From positions 1 to 64,000 of the forward strand of contig NZ_JAIVLH010000020.1 in NCBI RefSeq assembly GCF_020524345.1: a DNA stretch of 64,000 nucleotides, given 5' to 3'. Positions within the stretch are counted from its first letter, which is position 1; the number at the start of each line of letters is the position of its first letter. The notes beneath the pieces were generated by a model. That model was not told where the DNA came from. It did no database searches and saw only the letters and a list, made by a program, of their open reading frames with translations. Origin of the DNA: Metabacillus niabensis (lineage in GTDB: Bacteria > Bacillota > Bacilli > Bacillales > Bacillaceae). Made by a program: the position numbers and the translations under genes. Positions 25,788 through 35,179 of the stretch are shown here, piece after piece.

Positions 25788-25904
25788 TTTTTTTGCTCCT
25801 TTTCTTTGAATTAGATATAGTTTATATGAAGAACAGTTATCAGTTACATAGATAAAATCAAGTCTTTTGGATGTTTAACTTGATTATTGAAAGGAATTGA
25901 ATAA

Positions 25905-26315
25905 ATGTTAGATCACACAGATATGCGTATCCTTGAAGAACTATCCAAGAACAGTCGGATCACGATGAAGGAATTGGGTGAGAAGGTTCATTTGACTGGC
26001 CAAGCAGCTGCCACAAGAGTAGTGAAGTTAGAGGATAATGGAGTTATTGAGGGGTATACAATTAGAGTGAACCAGGCAAAATTAGGCTGCCTGATTCATG
26101 CGATGATCAATATTTATACAAAAAGTCCTCATCATGATTCATATCTTTCATTTATTAAAGCTCAGAAATCATTTGTTTTAAACAATTATAAAATTAGTGG
26201 GGATGGTTGTTACCTGCTTGAGTGTAAATTTCCATCTAATGAAGTGTTAAATCAATTTTTAGAAGATTTGAATCAGCATGCGAACTATAAATTAACGATT
26301 ATTATAAGTAAGTAA
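25905..26315 (+). CDS. Lrp/AsnC-family regulator (YezC-like)
   Basis: 136 residues. The N-terminal HTH reads DMRILEELSKNSRITMKELG and LTGQAAATRVVKLEDNGVIEGY; the C-terminal half is a RAM-like effector domain (MINIYTKSPHHDSYLSFI, GDGCYLLECKF). It is shorter than typical Lrp proteins (about 150-165). It is divergent from the MBL-fold gene, so control of that gene is likely. Confidence 0.85.
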   Translation: MLDHTDMRILEELSKNSRITMKELGEKVHLTGQAAATRVVKLEDNGVIEGYTIRVNQAKLGCLIHAMINIYTKSPHHDSYLSFIKAQKSFVLNNYKISGDGCYLLECKFPSNEVLNQFLEDLNQHANYKLTIIISK

Positions 26316-26341
26316 TGATGTGGTATTTGAGGCTGCGCCAA

Positions 26342-26386
26342 AAGAGTCGCTATCCTTTACTTTTTAGGTCAAGGACAGCGACTCTT
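26342..26386. terminator. Bidirectional terminator
   Basis: AAGAGTCGCTATCCTT (26342-26357) pairs with AAGGACAGCGACTCTT (26371-26386), a 16-bp stem with one mismatch, between convergent genes. Confidence 0.75.
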
Positions 26387-26413
26387 GGAAAAATGCGATG
26401 ATGTAAGTTTACA

Positions 26414-27331
26414 TTAAAACTCAGATTCCAGGCGTTTAATAAATTCTTCTGCTGCACTATATCCTTGCTGTTTCAAAAGCCAATTATTAGCCGCTGCTTC
26501 AATTAACCCTGCAACATCACGTCCAGGCTGCAATTGAATTTCAATATGAGGAATTTTCACCCCCATATATTCTGTGAATTTCGATTCCTGCTCTAATTCA
26601 TTATTGAGAGTATCTTTTTGCCATTTAGTCAATTCAATATCTAGCGCAATTCTTGTTTCATCTTGAAACGCCTTTCTTCCATATAATCGGACAACATTTA
26701 AAAGCCCAATACTTCGGAGTGAAAGAAATTCCTTCGTTTTCTCGTCATGGGTGCCAAGAATGGTAGTCGGACTAAGTTTTTTTAACACGACAATATCATC
26801 CGCAACAAGTCGATGTCCGCGACCAATTAACGTATGAGCTGTTTCACTTTTCCCAACACCGGATTTTCCCCGAATTAAAATCCCCATTCCATAGACATTT
26901 ATACAAACTCCATGGATTGCTGCCTCAGGTGCTAATGCTTTAACCATATAAGCATCAAGTTTTGTAATAAATTCTGAGGTTGGCTGTGGTGTATTCGTAC
27001 ATAATAGAGGGATTCCCTCTTCAAGACAATATTGTGTTAAGTAGGTTAGTCCTTCTTCACCAGCCGTAACAATGAAACAAGGCGGGTGATATTTCACAAT
27101 ATTCCCTATCCGAAATTGACGCTCATTCAAGCTTAATTTATGTAAATAGGTAATCTCTTTGCTTCCTAGTATTTGCACTCGTTCTGTTGGAAAAAAATCA
27201 AAGTGACCAACGAACTCTAGACCAGGACGGTGAGATCTAGGTTGTGTTATAGCTATTTGGAGTTGTTCTTCACCAGCAAGAACTTTTAATGCAAATTTTT
27301 GAACCAAATGTTCAACGGTTAATAATTTCAA
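26414..27331 (-). CDS. HPr kinase/phosphorylase paralogue (HprK-like), orphan
   Basis: 305 residues, TTG start with AAAGGAGAGC upstream. It spans both HprK domains. The catalytic domain has His140, P-loop GKSGVGKS (155-162) and Asp178-Asp179 (LVADD), at the same numbers as the classical enzyme. The signature usually reading LEIRGLGI is LSLRSIGL here (Ser204 for Glu, Ser207 for Gly), and the basic residue before PGR in the capping region is Gln (QLQPGRD). The housekeeping hprK sits in an operon with lgt, absent here. HprK phosphorylates Ser46 of HPr/Crh in catabolite repression; this copy may be an altered kinase, a different-target enzyme or a weak phosphorylase. Confidence 0.8.
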   Translation of the reverse strand: MKLLTVEHLVQKFALKVLAGEEQLQIAITQPRSHRPGLEFVGHFDFFPTERVQILGSKEITYLHKLSLNERQFRIGNIVKYHPPCFIVTAGEEGLTYLTQYCLEEGIPLLCTNTPQPTSEFITKLDAYMVKALAPEAAIHGVCINVYGMGILIRGKSGVGKSETAHTLIGRGHRLVADDIVVLKKLSPTTILGTHDEKTKEFLSLRSIGLLNVVRLYGRKAFQDETRIALDIELTKWQKDTLNNELEQESKFTEYMGVKIPHIEIQLQPGRDVAGLIEAAANNWLLKQQGYSAAEEFIKRLESEF

Positions 27332-27745
27332 TATGAAGATGCTCTCCTTTCTAGAGGCGTATTTATTTAATAAGGTGCTCTAATAAAACAATTTATTTTA
27401 TATCATCATATATGATTTTAGGAGTGGATATCTATCATTATGGAAGAATGTCACAGAAATGATTCATTCGTGTTTTTTTACATGTAGCGAAAAATAAATA
27501 GATATTTCTTATAAACGAATTAGTGCGGAAAAAGTCTTAATCTATTTGGTTATTTCCTTTTCCATATAAATTTTCACTAAGTCTTTTTCGTTCATCATTT
27601 CTTTAAAGGTTATCTTCAAAATTTACCAAATGAAAAAAATGTCGAAAATTGTAGTTTTTTATGAAGGATCGCTTCATTATTGTTTATCCCCTGACGATAA
27701 TAGTTATATATAAATCTAAAAAATAACTATAAGTAGGGGGAAAAT
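27332..27745. other. Intergenic stretch before the chemoreceptor gene
   Basis: A GACGATAA at 27693-27700 resembles the -10 of motility sigma-D promoters, but no TAAA-type -35 lies 15 bases before it, so the promoter is unproven. TGAAG...CTTCA (27662-27676) is a weak dyad. No gene seen. Confidence 0.35.
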
Positions 27746-29812
27746 ATGAAAAATAGGCAACGAAAGAAGAGCATTACAACATCATTGATATCATTTATTG
27801 TTCCTATCATTATCATTGCTTTAGTAGTCATATCGTCAATTGGATATACATTTTCAAAACAAATCATTACAAATCAATTAGATTATGCAATGAATACAAA
27901 GCTTCGAGAAACTGCTCAGGAAATTAACACGATTTTGGAAAGGGAAAATAGCATTGCACGAAGCATGGCCAAAACGATTGAAGTCAATTCAGATTTGTTA
28001 ACGGAAAATAAGTACAATGATTTATTACAAAACTATATTCCCATGTACGATGAAACATTTGGTATGGGAATTTGGTTTGAACCATCCGGCTATAAAGGAA
28101 AAGAAAAGTATGCACCATTTGCTTATAAAGATGGCAATGAGGTAATTCTTGATAACTCATACACTACAGGAGATCTCGATATATGGACAACAGAGTGGTA
28201 TGAAGTTGGTTCCAAACCAGATGGAGGATGGACGGCAGCATATACTGACCCGTCTACTAATGTATCAATGGTAACTACGGCATATCCTTTCAAGAAACAA
28301 AATGGTGACCAAATGGGTGTTGTTACAGTTGATGTTGATATTAGCAGTATCCAAAAGTTAATTACTGAAACTAAAATTGATTACGATGGAAAAGCCTTAT
28401 TGGTACAGAGTGATGGGATTCTTCTCGGTGGTGTAGATGAAAATCGTTTAACAACGGAAAACATATTGGACGATCATAACTCTTCTTTGGTAAAAGCGTC
28501 TGAATACATGTTAGCGAATGAGGTTGGAAAAACAGAATATACAATCGACAATGAGAGGTACTTTTTCTACTTCTCTACTATTCCTAATACAAACTGGAAG
28601 ATCGGTATAAGTGTTAGTGAAACCAATTTATTTAATAACCTATATGACTTGTTAAGTATTTTTGTTGTATCAAGTTTTGTTTCAATTGTAATTGTCACGG
28701 CAGTTATTGTTGTGTTTGCAAATCGCATGGGAAAAACAGCTAAGAAATATAGCGGGATTGCAGAAGTTGTAGCTGACGGTGGTTTGGTAAATGAATTTGA
28801 AGAGAAAGACTTGGCAAGAAAAGATGAACTCGGGGATATTGGAAGATCTCTTCATTCTATGCAAAATAACTTAACAGATGTTATTAAAAACTTTCAGGCT
28901 AATGCTTTAAGTATTGATGACCATGCTCAAAATCTTTCTTCGTTTTCTCAACAAATGAGTGCCACTTCGGAAAACGTTGCAACAGCTATAACGAATGTTG
29001 CGGAAGGGGCAGCAGAGCAACATGAAAAGTTAAAAAGTGTAAACACAAGAATTAATCAATTTGGAACAAGCTTAGATTTTATGAATCAATCAATTAGTGA
29101 AGTTAATTCTTCAACTAACTCCATTTTAATGATGGCAAATGAGAGCAGCCAAGAAATGACGATGATGATGAAATCTTTTGAGACACTAAATAAAACATTT
29201 ATGGAATTGATAGAACGAGTGAAGTCAGTGGAAATCAATATTCGCAATGTTAATGAGATGACAGAGATCATTAATTCAATCTCAGACCAAACAAACTTAT
29301 TAGCTTTAAATGCGGCTATTGAGGCAGCCAGAGCTGGTGAATCAGGAAAAGGTTTTGCTGTTGTTGCGAATGAAATAAGAAACTTAGCAGAAAAAAGCAG
29401 GGAGTCTTCTGAAAAAATTGATTTGATCATTAAAGGAGTGTCTCAAGACACCGGTAAAATGGTTTTATCAACAGAAGATGTAAATAAAGAACTTCTATTA
29501 CAAAGAGAGCAGTTAGATACGACAATTACCTCATTTGAGGAAATCATTAAGTCGGTTGAGAGTATATCTCCTAAAATAAAGGAAACAGAAGAAACCTCAA
29601 CAAAGATTCAGAAAGAAAAAGATATCATTCTTGAAGAATTGGATCAATCCGGAGCAATAGCAGAAGATGTAGCTGCATCAGCGGAGGAAATTTCGGCATC
29701 AGCAGAAGAAATGTCTGCTTCGATAGAAGAAGTAAGTGCTTCAGCTGTAAGCTTAGGTGAAATGACTAATGAAATGAGAGGGAAAATGAACTTCTTTAAG
29801 CTGGAAAAGTAG
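27746..29812 (+). CDS. Methyl-accepting chemotaxis protein, dCache sensor
   Basis: 688 residues with AGTAGGGGG before the ATG. Helix one (about 13-34) and helix two (about 297-325) bracket a large extracytoplasmic double-Cache domain ([19 protein letters not shown] split as [34 protein letters not shown]). A HAMP follows, then a long coiled coil whose hairpin tip is [20 protein letters not shown] and [19 protein letters not shown]. It should signal to CheA/CheW. No other chemotaxis gene adjoins; the ligand is probably a small acid or amino acid by family analogy. Confidence 0.9.
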   Translation: MKNRQRKKSITTSLISFIVPIIIIALVVISSIGYTFSKQIITNQLDYAMNTKLRETAQEINTILERENSIARSMAKTIEVNSDLLTENKYNDLLQNYIPMYDETFGMGIWFEPSGYKGKEKYAPFAYKDGNEVILDNSYTTGDLDIWTTEWYEVGSKPDGGWTAAYTDPSTNVSMVTTAYPFKKQNGDQMGVVTVDVDISSIQKLITETKIDYDGKALLVQSDGILLGGVDENRLTTENILDDHNSSLVKASEYMLANEVGKTEYTIDNERYFFYFSTIPNTNWKIGISVSETNLFNNLYDLLSIFVVSSFVSIVIVTAVIVVFANRMGKTAKKYSGIAEVVADGGLVNEFEEKDLARKDELGDIGRSLHSMQNNLTDVIKNFQANALSIDDHAQNLSSFSQQMSATSENVATAITNVAEGAAEQHEKLKSVNTRINQFGTSLDFMNQSISEVNSSTNSILMMANESSQEMTMMMKSFETLNKTFMELIERVKSVEINIRNVNEMTEIINSISDQTNLLALNAAIEAARAGESGKGFAVVANEIRNLAEKSRESSEKIDLIIKGVSQDTGKMVLSTEDVNKELLLQREQLDTTITSFEEIIKSVESISPKIKETEETSTKIQKEKDIILEELDQSGAIAEDVAASAEEISASAEEMSASIEEVSASAVSLGEMTNEMRGKMNFFKLEK

Positions 29813-29839
29813 TATCATCTATTTGAATAATATACGTTA

Positions 29840-29870
29840 GGCGCGGACACTAAAGTTCCCGCCTTTTTTT
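29840..29870 (+). terminator. Rho-independent terminator
   Basis: GGCGCGGA pairs with TTCCCGCC (one mismatch), followed by T8, just after the chemoreceptor gene. Confidence 0.65.
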
Positions 29871-29947
29871 TGTTAAATAAACTAAGTTTCTCATGAGATG
29901 AAAAGAATAGTAGAATATATTAATAATAAAGTTAAGGGGGGAGAGCA

Positions 29948-30427
29948 ATGTGGATTCGTGAAATGGAAGAAAAGGACAATCAAAAAATAGAGCAAATTAT
30001 TAAAAACTCATTAGAATCCTATCACTTAAATATTCCAGGGACAGCCTATTCTGACCCCCAGTTAAGTACTCTTGCACAATTTTACATGAAGCTAACAAAT
30101 GCGAAATATTGGGTTGCTGTGAATGATCAAAATGAAGTGGTAGGCGGTGTAGGTATCGCACCATTTGGACAGAGGCGCGGGATTTGCGAGTTGCAAAAGT
30201 TATACATATCACCTGAAGCTCAAGGAGTAGGACTATCGAAAAAGTTAATGAAAGTAGCACTCGACTTCGCCAAGGAACACTATACATACTGTTATTTAGA
30301 AACGTTGAAGAAACTCCAAACAGCAAATCATCTTTACCTCAAATTTGGTTTCCAACAGCTTGATAAGGCACTGGATGGGTCAGATCATAATGCTTGTGAT
30401 GCTTGGTATATAAAAGAGTTAAAATAA
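29948..30427 (+). CDS. GNAT-family N-acetyltransferase
   Basis: 159 residues, GGGGGGAGA before the ATG. WIREMEEKDNQKIEQIIKNS opens the fold; the acetyl-CoA loop is SPEAQGVGLSKKLM (QxxGxG/S) near residues 92-105, with LKKLQTANHLYLKFGF at the C-terminal helix-strand. The sequence resembles the group that includes plant and bacterial general GNATs; no substrate can be named. A 12-bp terminator follows. Confidence 0.82.
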   Translation: MWIREMEEKDNQKIEQIIKNSLESYHLNIPGTAYSDPQLSTLAQFYMKLTNAKYWVAVNDQNEVVGGVGIAPFGQRRGICELQKLYISPEAQGVGLSKKLMKVALDFAKEHYTYCYLETLKKLQTANHLYLKFGFQQLDKALDGSDHNACDAWYIKELK

Positions 30428-30461
30428 GCGAGGCTTTATGTAGAAAAAAGCAAGTAAATGT

Positions 30462-30496
30462 AAAACGCATGAACGGATCATTCATGCGTTTTTGTG
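30462..30496. terminator. Rho-independent terminator, probably bidirectional
   Basis: AAAACGCATGAA (30462-30473) and TTCATGCGTTTT (30481-30492) pair perfectly around a 7-base loop, between the GNAT gene and the converging lrgB-like gene. Confidence 0.8.
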
Positions 30497-30542
30497 TTAG
30501 ATCTATTCTTATTTATGTTCACCACAGTTTTGGCTTTTTACG

Positions 30543-31235
30543 TTAAATATGTGCCATATTCATTAACAATGGAATGAGAAAGCTTCCCCATCCCATCGTC
30601 AAAATCGCTGCGAAAATCATCGCCAGGGAGGAAAAAGTAGCCTCTTGTTCACCATATTCCATTGCTTTAGAAGTACCGACACCATGTGCACTCATACCAA
30701 GCGATAACCCTTTTGCAATCGGTGATTTAATGGACAACCATTTCAGTGTAAAGGGACCAATAATTCCCCCGCTTATTCCTGTAATGATCACAAAGATTGT
30801 TGTTAAGGTAGGGGTCCCGCCAATTTCCTTCGACACTTCAATAGCAATCGGAGTGGTAATGGATCTAGGTAAAATACTAATTAAAAAAGTAGAGTTTAAG
30901 TGTAAAACAAGTGATAAAACAAAAGTAGACGATATCGCAACCAATGTTCCAATTGTAATGCTGACAATAATTGTCCCGATATATTTTTTAACTAAATGAA
31001 AATGTTTGTATATTGGAATCGCAAATGCAACTGTTGCGGGTCCTAATAAATCTGTTAGCACTTTTGCAGAATCCATATACGTATCAGCCGAAATACCAAG
31101 CACTTGAATCAACAAAATGATGACAATGGGACAAAGTAATAAAGGGTGTAAAAAAGCTAACGTCCACTTTTTATTCGTTAGCTTTATAAGCTTATAAATA
31201 ATGATCGTTAACACTGTCAATAGAATAATATTCAT
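30543..31235 (-). CDS. LrgB/CidB-family membrane protein (YwbG-like)
   Basis: 230 residues with about seven hydrophobic segments. GPATVAFAIPIYKH, LPRSITTPIAIEVS and GISGGIIGPFTLKWL, with AHGVGTSKAMEYGE near the end, are the conserved LrgB motifs. In B. subtilis the paralogous PftAB pair transports pyruvate, and in Staphylococcus the family affects murein hydrolase activity and cell death. Its ATG overlaps the stop of the LrgA-like gene (31232-31235), so the two form one complex or transporter. A LysR gene lies upstream, as in the B. subtilis ywbI-ywbH-ywbG group. Confidence 0.88.
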   Translation of the reverse strand: MNIILLTVLTIIIYKLIKLTNKKWTLAFLHPLLLCPIVIILLIQVLGISADTYMDSAKVLTDLLGPATVAFAIPIYKHFHLVKKYIGTIIVSITIGTLVAISSTFVLSLVLHLNSTFLISILPRSITTPIAIEVSKEIGGTPTLTTIFVIITGISGGIIGPFTLKWLSIKSPIAKGLSLGMSAHGVGTSKAMEYGEQEATFSSLAMIFAAILTMGWGSFLIPLLMNMAHI

Positions 31236-31600
31236 TTGACAGCACTACTTTGCTTTTTTTGGATAAAGTCTGCAGTAAAGGCTGTTACGGCCATGACAAT
31301 AAATGTACTGGCAGCAATAATTAACACCAATTCAATTCCTTGCCAACTCATCATTTCATTATAGTTGACAATACCGACTGCGGAGGGTATGAAGAAAAGC
31401 AATAGCTCTGCCAATAGCCAATTCCCGCCTTTTTCAATCCATTTCAACTTTACGACACCTGTAAATAAGGCGAGTAACAAACATGCTAACCCAATCATTG
31501 AAGCAGGCACTGGTATTGAGATTATTTCTTTTATCCCTGCACCTATAAAAAAGAATAGAGCGATAAATAAAATTTGTATAAAAATTGTAAGTAGTTTCAT
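31232..31600 (-). CDS. LrgA/CidA-family membrane protein (YwbH-like)
   Basis: 122 residues, GGGAGGG before the ATG, four hydrophobic segments. PVPASMIGLACLLLALFTG and LLAELLLFFIPSAVGIVNY are the typical LrgA/CidA helices. It is the small holin-like partner of the LrgB protein, with translation coupled by a 4-base overlap. The transcript probably starts within the 150 bases between it and the LysR gene. Confidence 0.88.
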   Translation of the reverse strand: MKLLTIFIQILFIALFFFIGAGIKEIISIPVPASMIGLACLLLALFTGVVKLKWIEKGGNWLLAELLLFFIPSAVGIVNYNEMMSWQGIELVLIIAASTFIVMAVTAFTADFIQKKQSSAVK

Positions 31601-31750
31601 TTATGATAACCCTCCCTTGTGTAGGAAGGAGCAAACCAAGCCCCTTTTTAGACCGGTTCAAATCCTAGTCTATGGATCATGGTACTACGCTTTTTATCAT
31701 TCGTAAAATACATAATAACTATTAAAGTGATAACTAAAAGTTATAATGGG

Positions 31751-32617
31751 TTAAAGAAAAAATTCAATTAACCGTTTCGCAGCAAATGAGAGATACTTAT
31801 CCTTTTTTGTTATGACAGCTAAATTCCATGGTGTAAAAGGTTCAATATCGATGATATTCACATACTTATTTTCTACACGGGTACAAATCGATTCAGGCAA
31901 GATGGTTACACCTAAGTTAGCCCCAACCATTTCAGACATTAAATCCCATTGAGAGCTTTTAAATAAAATTTTTGGCTGAAATCCTTCTCGAATAAAATTG
32001 TTCCACATAATATCATGAAGGGCAAAATCCTCGTGGTAAAAAATAAACTCTTCATCCTTCAGTTCCTTTAGGTGAATAAGGTCACGATCTGCTAATGGGT
32101 GCCGATGATGTAGTAATAATTTCATCCCATCTTCCACAATCGGATAAATATTAAACATCTCTTCGTCTACAGGTAAAACTGCAACGCCGAGTTCAATTTC
32201 ACCTTCCTCCACAGATTTCACAACCTTTGCACCGCCATATTCGGTAATGTTAATGGAGATATTCGGATACTGCTTATGAAACTCAGCCATAACACTCGGA
32301 AAATATAAACTGCCAATAATCGGCGGAATTCCTACCCTGATGGTTCCTCTTTGTAGTTCTGTTAAATCGTTCAAAATCGTCGTCATTTCATCAATTTGTG
32401 ATAGAATCTTTTGAGCATATTGCATGACAATAAAACCGGCATCTGTTACTTCACTCGTCTTATTGGACCGAACAATTAATGTCATATCCAATTCATCTTC
32501 AAGACTTTTAATCATTTTGCTTAAAGCCGGTTGTGAAATATGAAGGACTTCAGATGCCTTTGTAAAATTTTTATATTTAGCAGCTTCTAAAAAATATAGT
32601 AATTGTTTTAACTCCAA
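31751..32617 (-). CDS. LysR-family regulator (CidR/YwbI-like) of the cidAB-like pair
   Basis: 288 residues, TTG start with GGAGGTG eight bases upstream. The HTH reads LYFLEAAKYKNFTKASEVLH and ISQPALSKMIKSLEDELDM. The effector domain (about 90-288) includes GTIRVGIPPIIGSLYFPSVM and GANLGVTILPESIC. In S. aureus CidR activates cidABC in response to glucose/acetate metabolism; synteny with the lrgAB-like genes suggests the same partnership here. Confidence 0.88.
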   Translation of the reverse strand: MELKQLLYFLEAAKYKNFTKASEVLHISQPALSKMIKSLEDELDMTLIVRSNKTSEVTDAGFIVMQYAQKILSQIDEMTTILNDLTELQRGTIRVGIPPIIGSLYFPSVMAEFHKQYPNISINITEYGGAKVVKSVEEGEIELGVAVLPVDEEMFNIYPIVEDGMKLLLHHRHPLADRDLIHLKELKDEEFIFYHEDFALHDIMWNNFIREGFQPKILFKSSQWDLMSEMVGANLGVTILPESICTRVENKYVNIIDIEPFTPWNLAVITKKDKYLSFAAKRLIEFFL

Positions 32618-32953
32618 CCATTCACACCTCCAACTATAGTATAAATGTTTCTGCAGCTATCGTGAAAATATCAATAATTTGTTAACTTGCCAAACAGCAA
32701 AATCATAGGTCGGAGGAAATTTTCACTTCAAAACATTGATTTAGTCAACAGTAACCATAAAATGGAATTAGGTATTTAGAAACTTATCTAATTATCTAAC
32801 CGTTGTCATAAATCATGAGTAGAGGTGACAAAATGTCTCTTAATGAAGCTTTCAAAGCATTATCCGATCCAACGAGAAGAAAAATTTAGAAAAGTAATCA
32901 TTATTCTTGCTGTTTTACTGGGCTAACAAGGTTTCGCAGACCTATCTTATCAA
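32618..32953. other. Intergenic stretch with an ArsR-gene remnant
   Basis: Apart from the 18-codon ArsR fragment at 32833-32889 no gene is supported. Downstream frames such as KVIIILAVLLG then stop may be further debris of the same lost locus. Confidence 0.4.
32833..32889 (+). pseudogene. ArsR/SmtB-family regulator, 18-codon N-terminal remnant
   Basis: AGAGGTGAC then ATG and MSLNEAFKALSDPTRRKI, then TAG. FKALSDPTRRKIL is the standard start of ArsR-family winged-helix proteins (SdpR-like), so the stop codon truncates the gene before its HTH. Nothing of the rest remains readable. Confidence 0.75.
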
Positions 32954-32981
32954 AAGGTCAACCAGAAATTTGGCTGACCTT
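32954..32981. terminator. Terminator of the nitronate monooxygenase gene
   Basis: AAGGTCAACCA (32954-32964) pairs with TGGCTGACCTT (32971-32981) with one mismatch, eleven bases past the stop of the minus-strand gene. Confidence 0.65.
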
Positions 32982-32993
32982 ATTATACAAATT

Positions 32994-34076
32994 TTATATA
33001 TTTAACTTTATATTTTTTGCTTCCTTAATAATGTTTTTTAGTAATGATTCAACGGTTAGGTTTTTTGCTAATCTTGGACTTTGTCCGCACCAATGTGACA
33101 TGAAGTCTTGATTGTCTTGTGTAGCAGAAGTTTTTCTAATATCTTGAGTAAGTGTGTTTTGAACAGGAAAATCTGGTAAAAGTCTTTCATGCCTCTGCAT
33201 TTGTAAAATGAATTTATTCTTTATCCCTCTAGCCCATTTACCGGAAAAAGAACGAGTTACAACCGTTTGGTCTTCGTTAGTATTTAGGATTGCCTCTTTA
33301 TGAAGTTGGTGTGCGCCACTTTCAATACAAGTTAAGAAAGCAGTACCCATTTGAACGCCATTAGCTCCTAAGTAAAAAGAAGCCATTAACCCTCTGCCAT
33401 CCATTATTCCACCGGCAGCAACAACAGGAATGCTTACATGATCTACAACCTGTGGAATTAGCGACATTAAACCTATCAAACTTTCTTGTGATCGATTGAT
33501 AAAGTTCCCGCGATGCCCGCCAGCTTCACTGCCTTGTGCCACAACAATATCCATTCCTGCTTTTTCGTTTTTAACTGCTTCTTCAACCGTTGTGGCTGTC
33601 CCTATCAAAATAGTCTTTGACTGTTTTAATTTGTAAATTACTTCTCTAGAAGGAATGCCAAATGTAAAAGAACAAATAGGAATCTTTTCCTCAATTACAA
33701 CCTTAATTTGTTCAATGAATTTCTCGAAATCATTATTAAAATCAGGAAGTTCAATGTTATCATTTTGGTGCAAATTTAGCTGCTGACGAATGGGGTTTAA
33801 GAACTGATTAGCCAATTCTATTTCACTTTCTGTAACAGTAAATTCGTTAGGTACAAATAGATTAACACCAAAAGGTTTTGGTGTTAACTCCTTAATTTCA
33901 GTAATTTGCTCCCTTAATTGACAAGGAGTCATATAGCCTGCTCCAATTATTCCTAGTCCCCCGGAATTCGTAACCTCAGCCACTAATTTTGATGTTGTTA
34001 TTCCGCCAGCCATAGGAGCTTGTATAATCGGATACTCAATTTTTAAAAGTTCTGTCATTTTATTAGTTAACATCAT
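32994..34076 (-). CDS. Nitronate monooxygenase (2-nitropropane dioxygenase family)
   Basis: 360 residues from ATG 34076, preceded by GGGGTG; longer readings to 34115 lack a site. YPIIQAPMAGGITTSKLVAEV and GGLGIIGAGYM form the N-terminal FMN-barrel motifs; GTATTVEEAV, VVAQGSEAGGHRG (catalytic-region His) and PVVAAGGIMDGRGLMASFYLGANGVQMGT (shown as VAAGGIMDGRG, LGANGVQMGTAFL) complete the FMN phosphate site. The enzyme oxidises alkyl nitronates with O2. It is divergent from a LysR gene, with 180 bases between, and that regulator is the likely controller. Confidence 0.88.
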   Translation of the reverse strand: MMLTNKMTELLKIEYPIIQAPMAGGITTSKLVAEVTNSGGLGIIGAGYMTPCQLREQITEIKELTPKPFGVNLFVPNEFTVTESEIELANQFLNPIRQQLNLHQNDNIELPDFNNDFEKFIEQIKVVIEEKIPICSFTFGIPSREVIYKLKQSKTILIGTATTVEEAVKNEKAGMDIVVAQGSEAGGHRGNFINRSQESLIGLMSLIPQVVDHVSIPVVAAGGIMDGRGLMASFYLGANGVQMGTAFLTCIESGAHQLHKEAILNTNEDQTVVTRSFSGKWARGIKNKFILQMQRHERLLPDFPVQNTLTQDIRKTSATQDNQDFMSHWCGQSPRLAKNLTVESLLKNIIKEAKNIKLNI

Positions 34077-34256
34077 TACACACCCCGTATTCAATTTTCT
34101 TAACAGAATAATCAATCTAACTGAATTACGTTTTCAAAACAAAAAAAGAAATAGTATATTTTAAGCATACCTTTTTATTGGTATATTGAATAATACATAA
34201 TAATGATATTTGCTATCAGTTTATTAGATGGGGAAAGAAAAGAGGACGAGGATTTT

Positions 34257-35117
34257 ATGGATCTGCTTGCATTAAAAATGTTTCAGACTGTTGCAAAGTT
34301 GGGGAGTATATCACAGGCAGCAAGGGAACTTCAATATGCACAATCGAATATTACAATGAAAATTCAGCAGTTGGAATCGGATCTTAAAACTACTTTATTT
34401 TATAGACATAATCGTGGTACTGCTTTAACAGCGAAAGGAAGCATGTTGCTAACATACACTGAAAAAATATTTGATCTTATAGAAGAAACAAAAAGTATTA
34501 TGAACGATGATCAAACACCAAGAGGTCCGTTAATAATTGGCTCAATGGAAACAACGGCAGCAGTTCGTTTACCAGTGCTTTTTTCAAACTACCTTAAAGA
34601 CTATCCAGACGTTGACCTAACCCTAAAAACAGGCTCTACCGAGGAAAATATTCAAGGTGTTCTTCAATACGAAATTGACGGAGCATTTGTGGCTGGACCT
34701 ATTGAACAATCTGTACTCAATCAAAAGGAAGTTTTTGAGGAGGAATTGGTACTCGTAACAGATACCATTCATCCGCCGATATCTTCTTTCAAAGATATTC
34801 AAACAAGGACACTGCTTGTATTTCGTACTGGATGTTCTTATCGGGAAAGGCTTGAACAATGGTTTCACGAAGAGAGCGTGATTCCTAAAAAGAAAATGGA
34901 ATTTGGAACGATGGATGCAATCATTGGATGTGTATCTGCTGGTCTAGGTATAAGTATGCTTCCCAAAAGTGTTGTTGCAAAGCATGTACAAGATGGACTC
35001 CTTAGGCAGCATTTTATTCCGAACATATATGGAAAAGTCAAAACAGTATTCATTCATAGAAAAGATAAGTATGTACCTTCGTCTTTATTAAAGTTTATAA
35101 ATATGTTGAGTGATTAG
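34257..35117 (+). CDS. LysR-family regulator, divergent from nitronate monooxygenase
   Basis: 286 residues from ATG 34257 (AGAGGACGAGG upstream); the frame extends back to 34203 without a site. The HTH is MFQTVAKLGSISQAARELQY then AQSNITMKIQQLESDL. The effector domain includes GPLIIGSMETTAAVRLP, FRTGCSYRERLEQWF and GLGISMLPKSVV, resembling CzcR/YwfK-type proteins. Divergent placement suggests control of the nitronate monooxygenase gene. Confidence 0.87.
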   Translation: MDLLALKMFQTVAKLGSISQAARELQYAQSNITMKIQQLESDLKTTLFYRHNRGTALTAKGSMLLTYTEKIFDLIEETKSIMNDDQTPRGPLIIGSMETTAAVRLPVLFSNYLKDYPDVDLTLKTGSTEENIQGVLQYEIDGAFVAGPIEQSVLNQKEVFEEELVLVTDTIHPPISSFKDIQTRTLLVFRTGCSYRERLEQWFHEESVIPKKKMEFGTMDAIIGCVSAGLGISMLPKSVVAKHVQDGLLRQHFIPNIYGKVKTVFIHRKDKYVPSSLLKFINMLSD

Positions 35118-35179
35118 ATAAGAAGAGGAGGGGTTAAGTAATTACTGATAAAGTAGACAGCAGAAAGGGTTTTGATGAA

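Noticed and set aside
27662-27700. Sigma-D promoter before the chemoreceptor
   Set aside because: The GACGATAA -10 lacks a TAAA-type -35 at the right distance.
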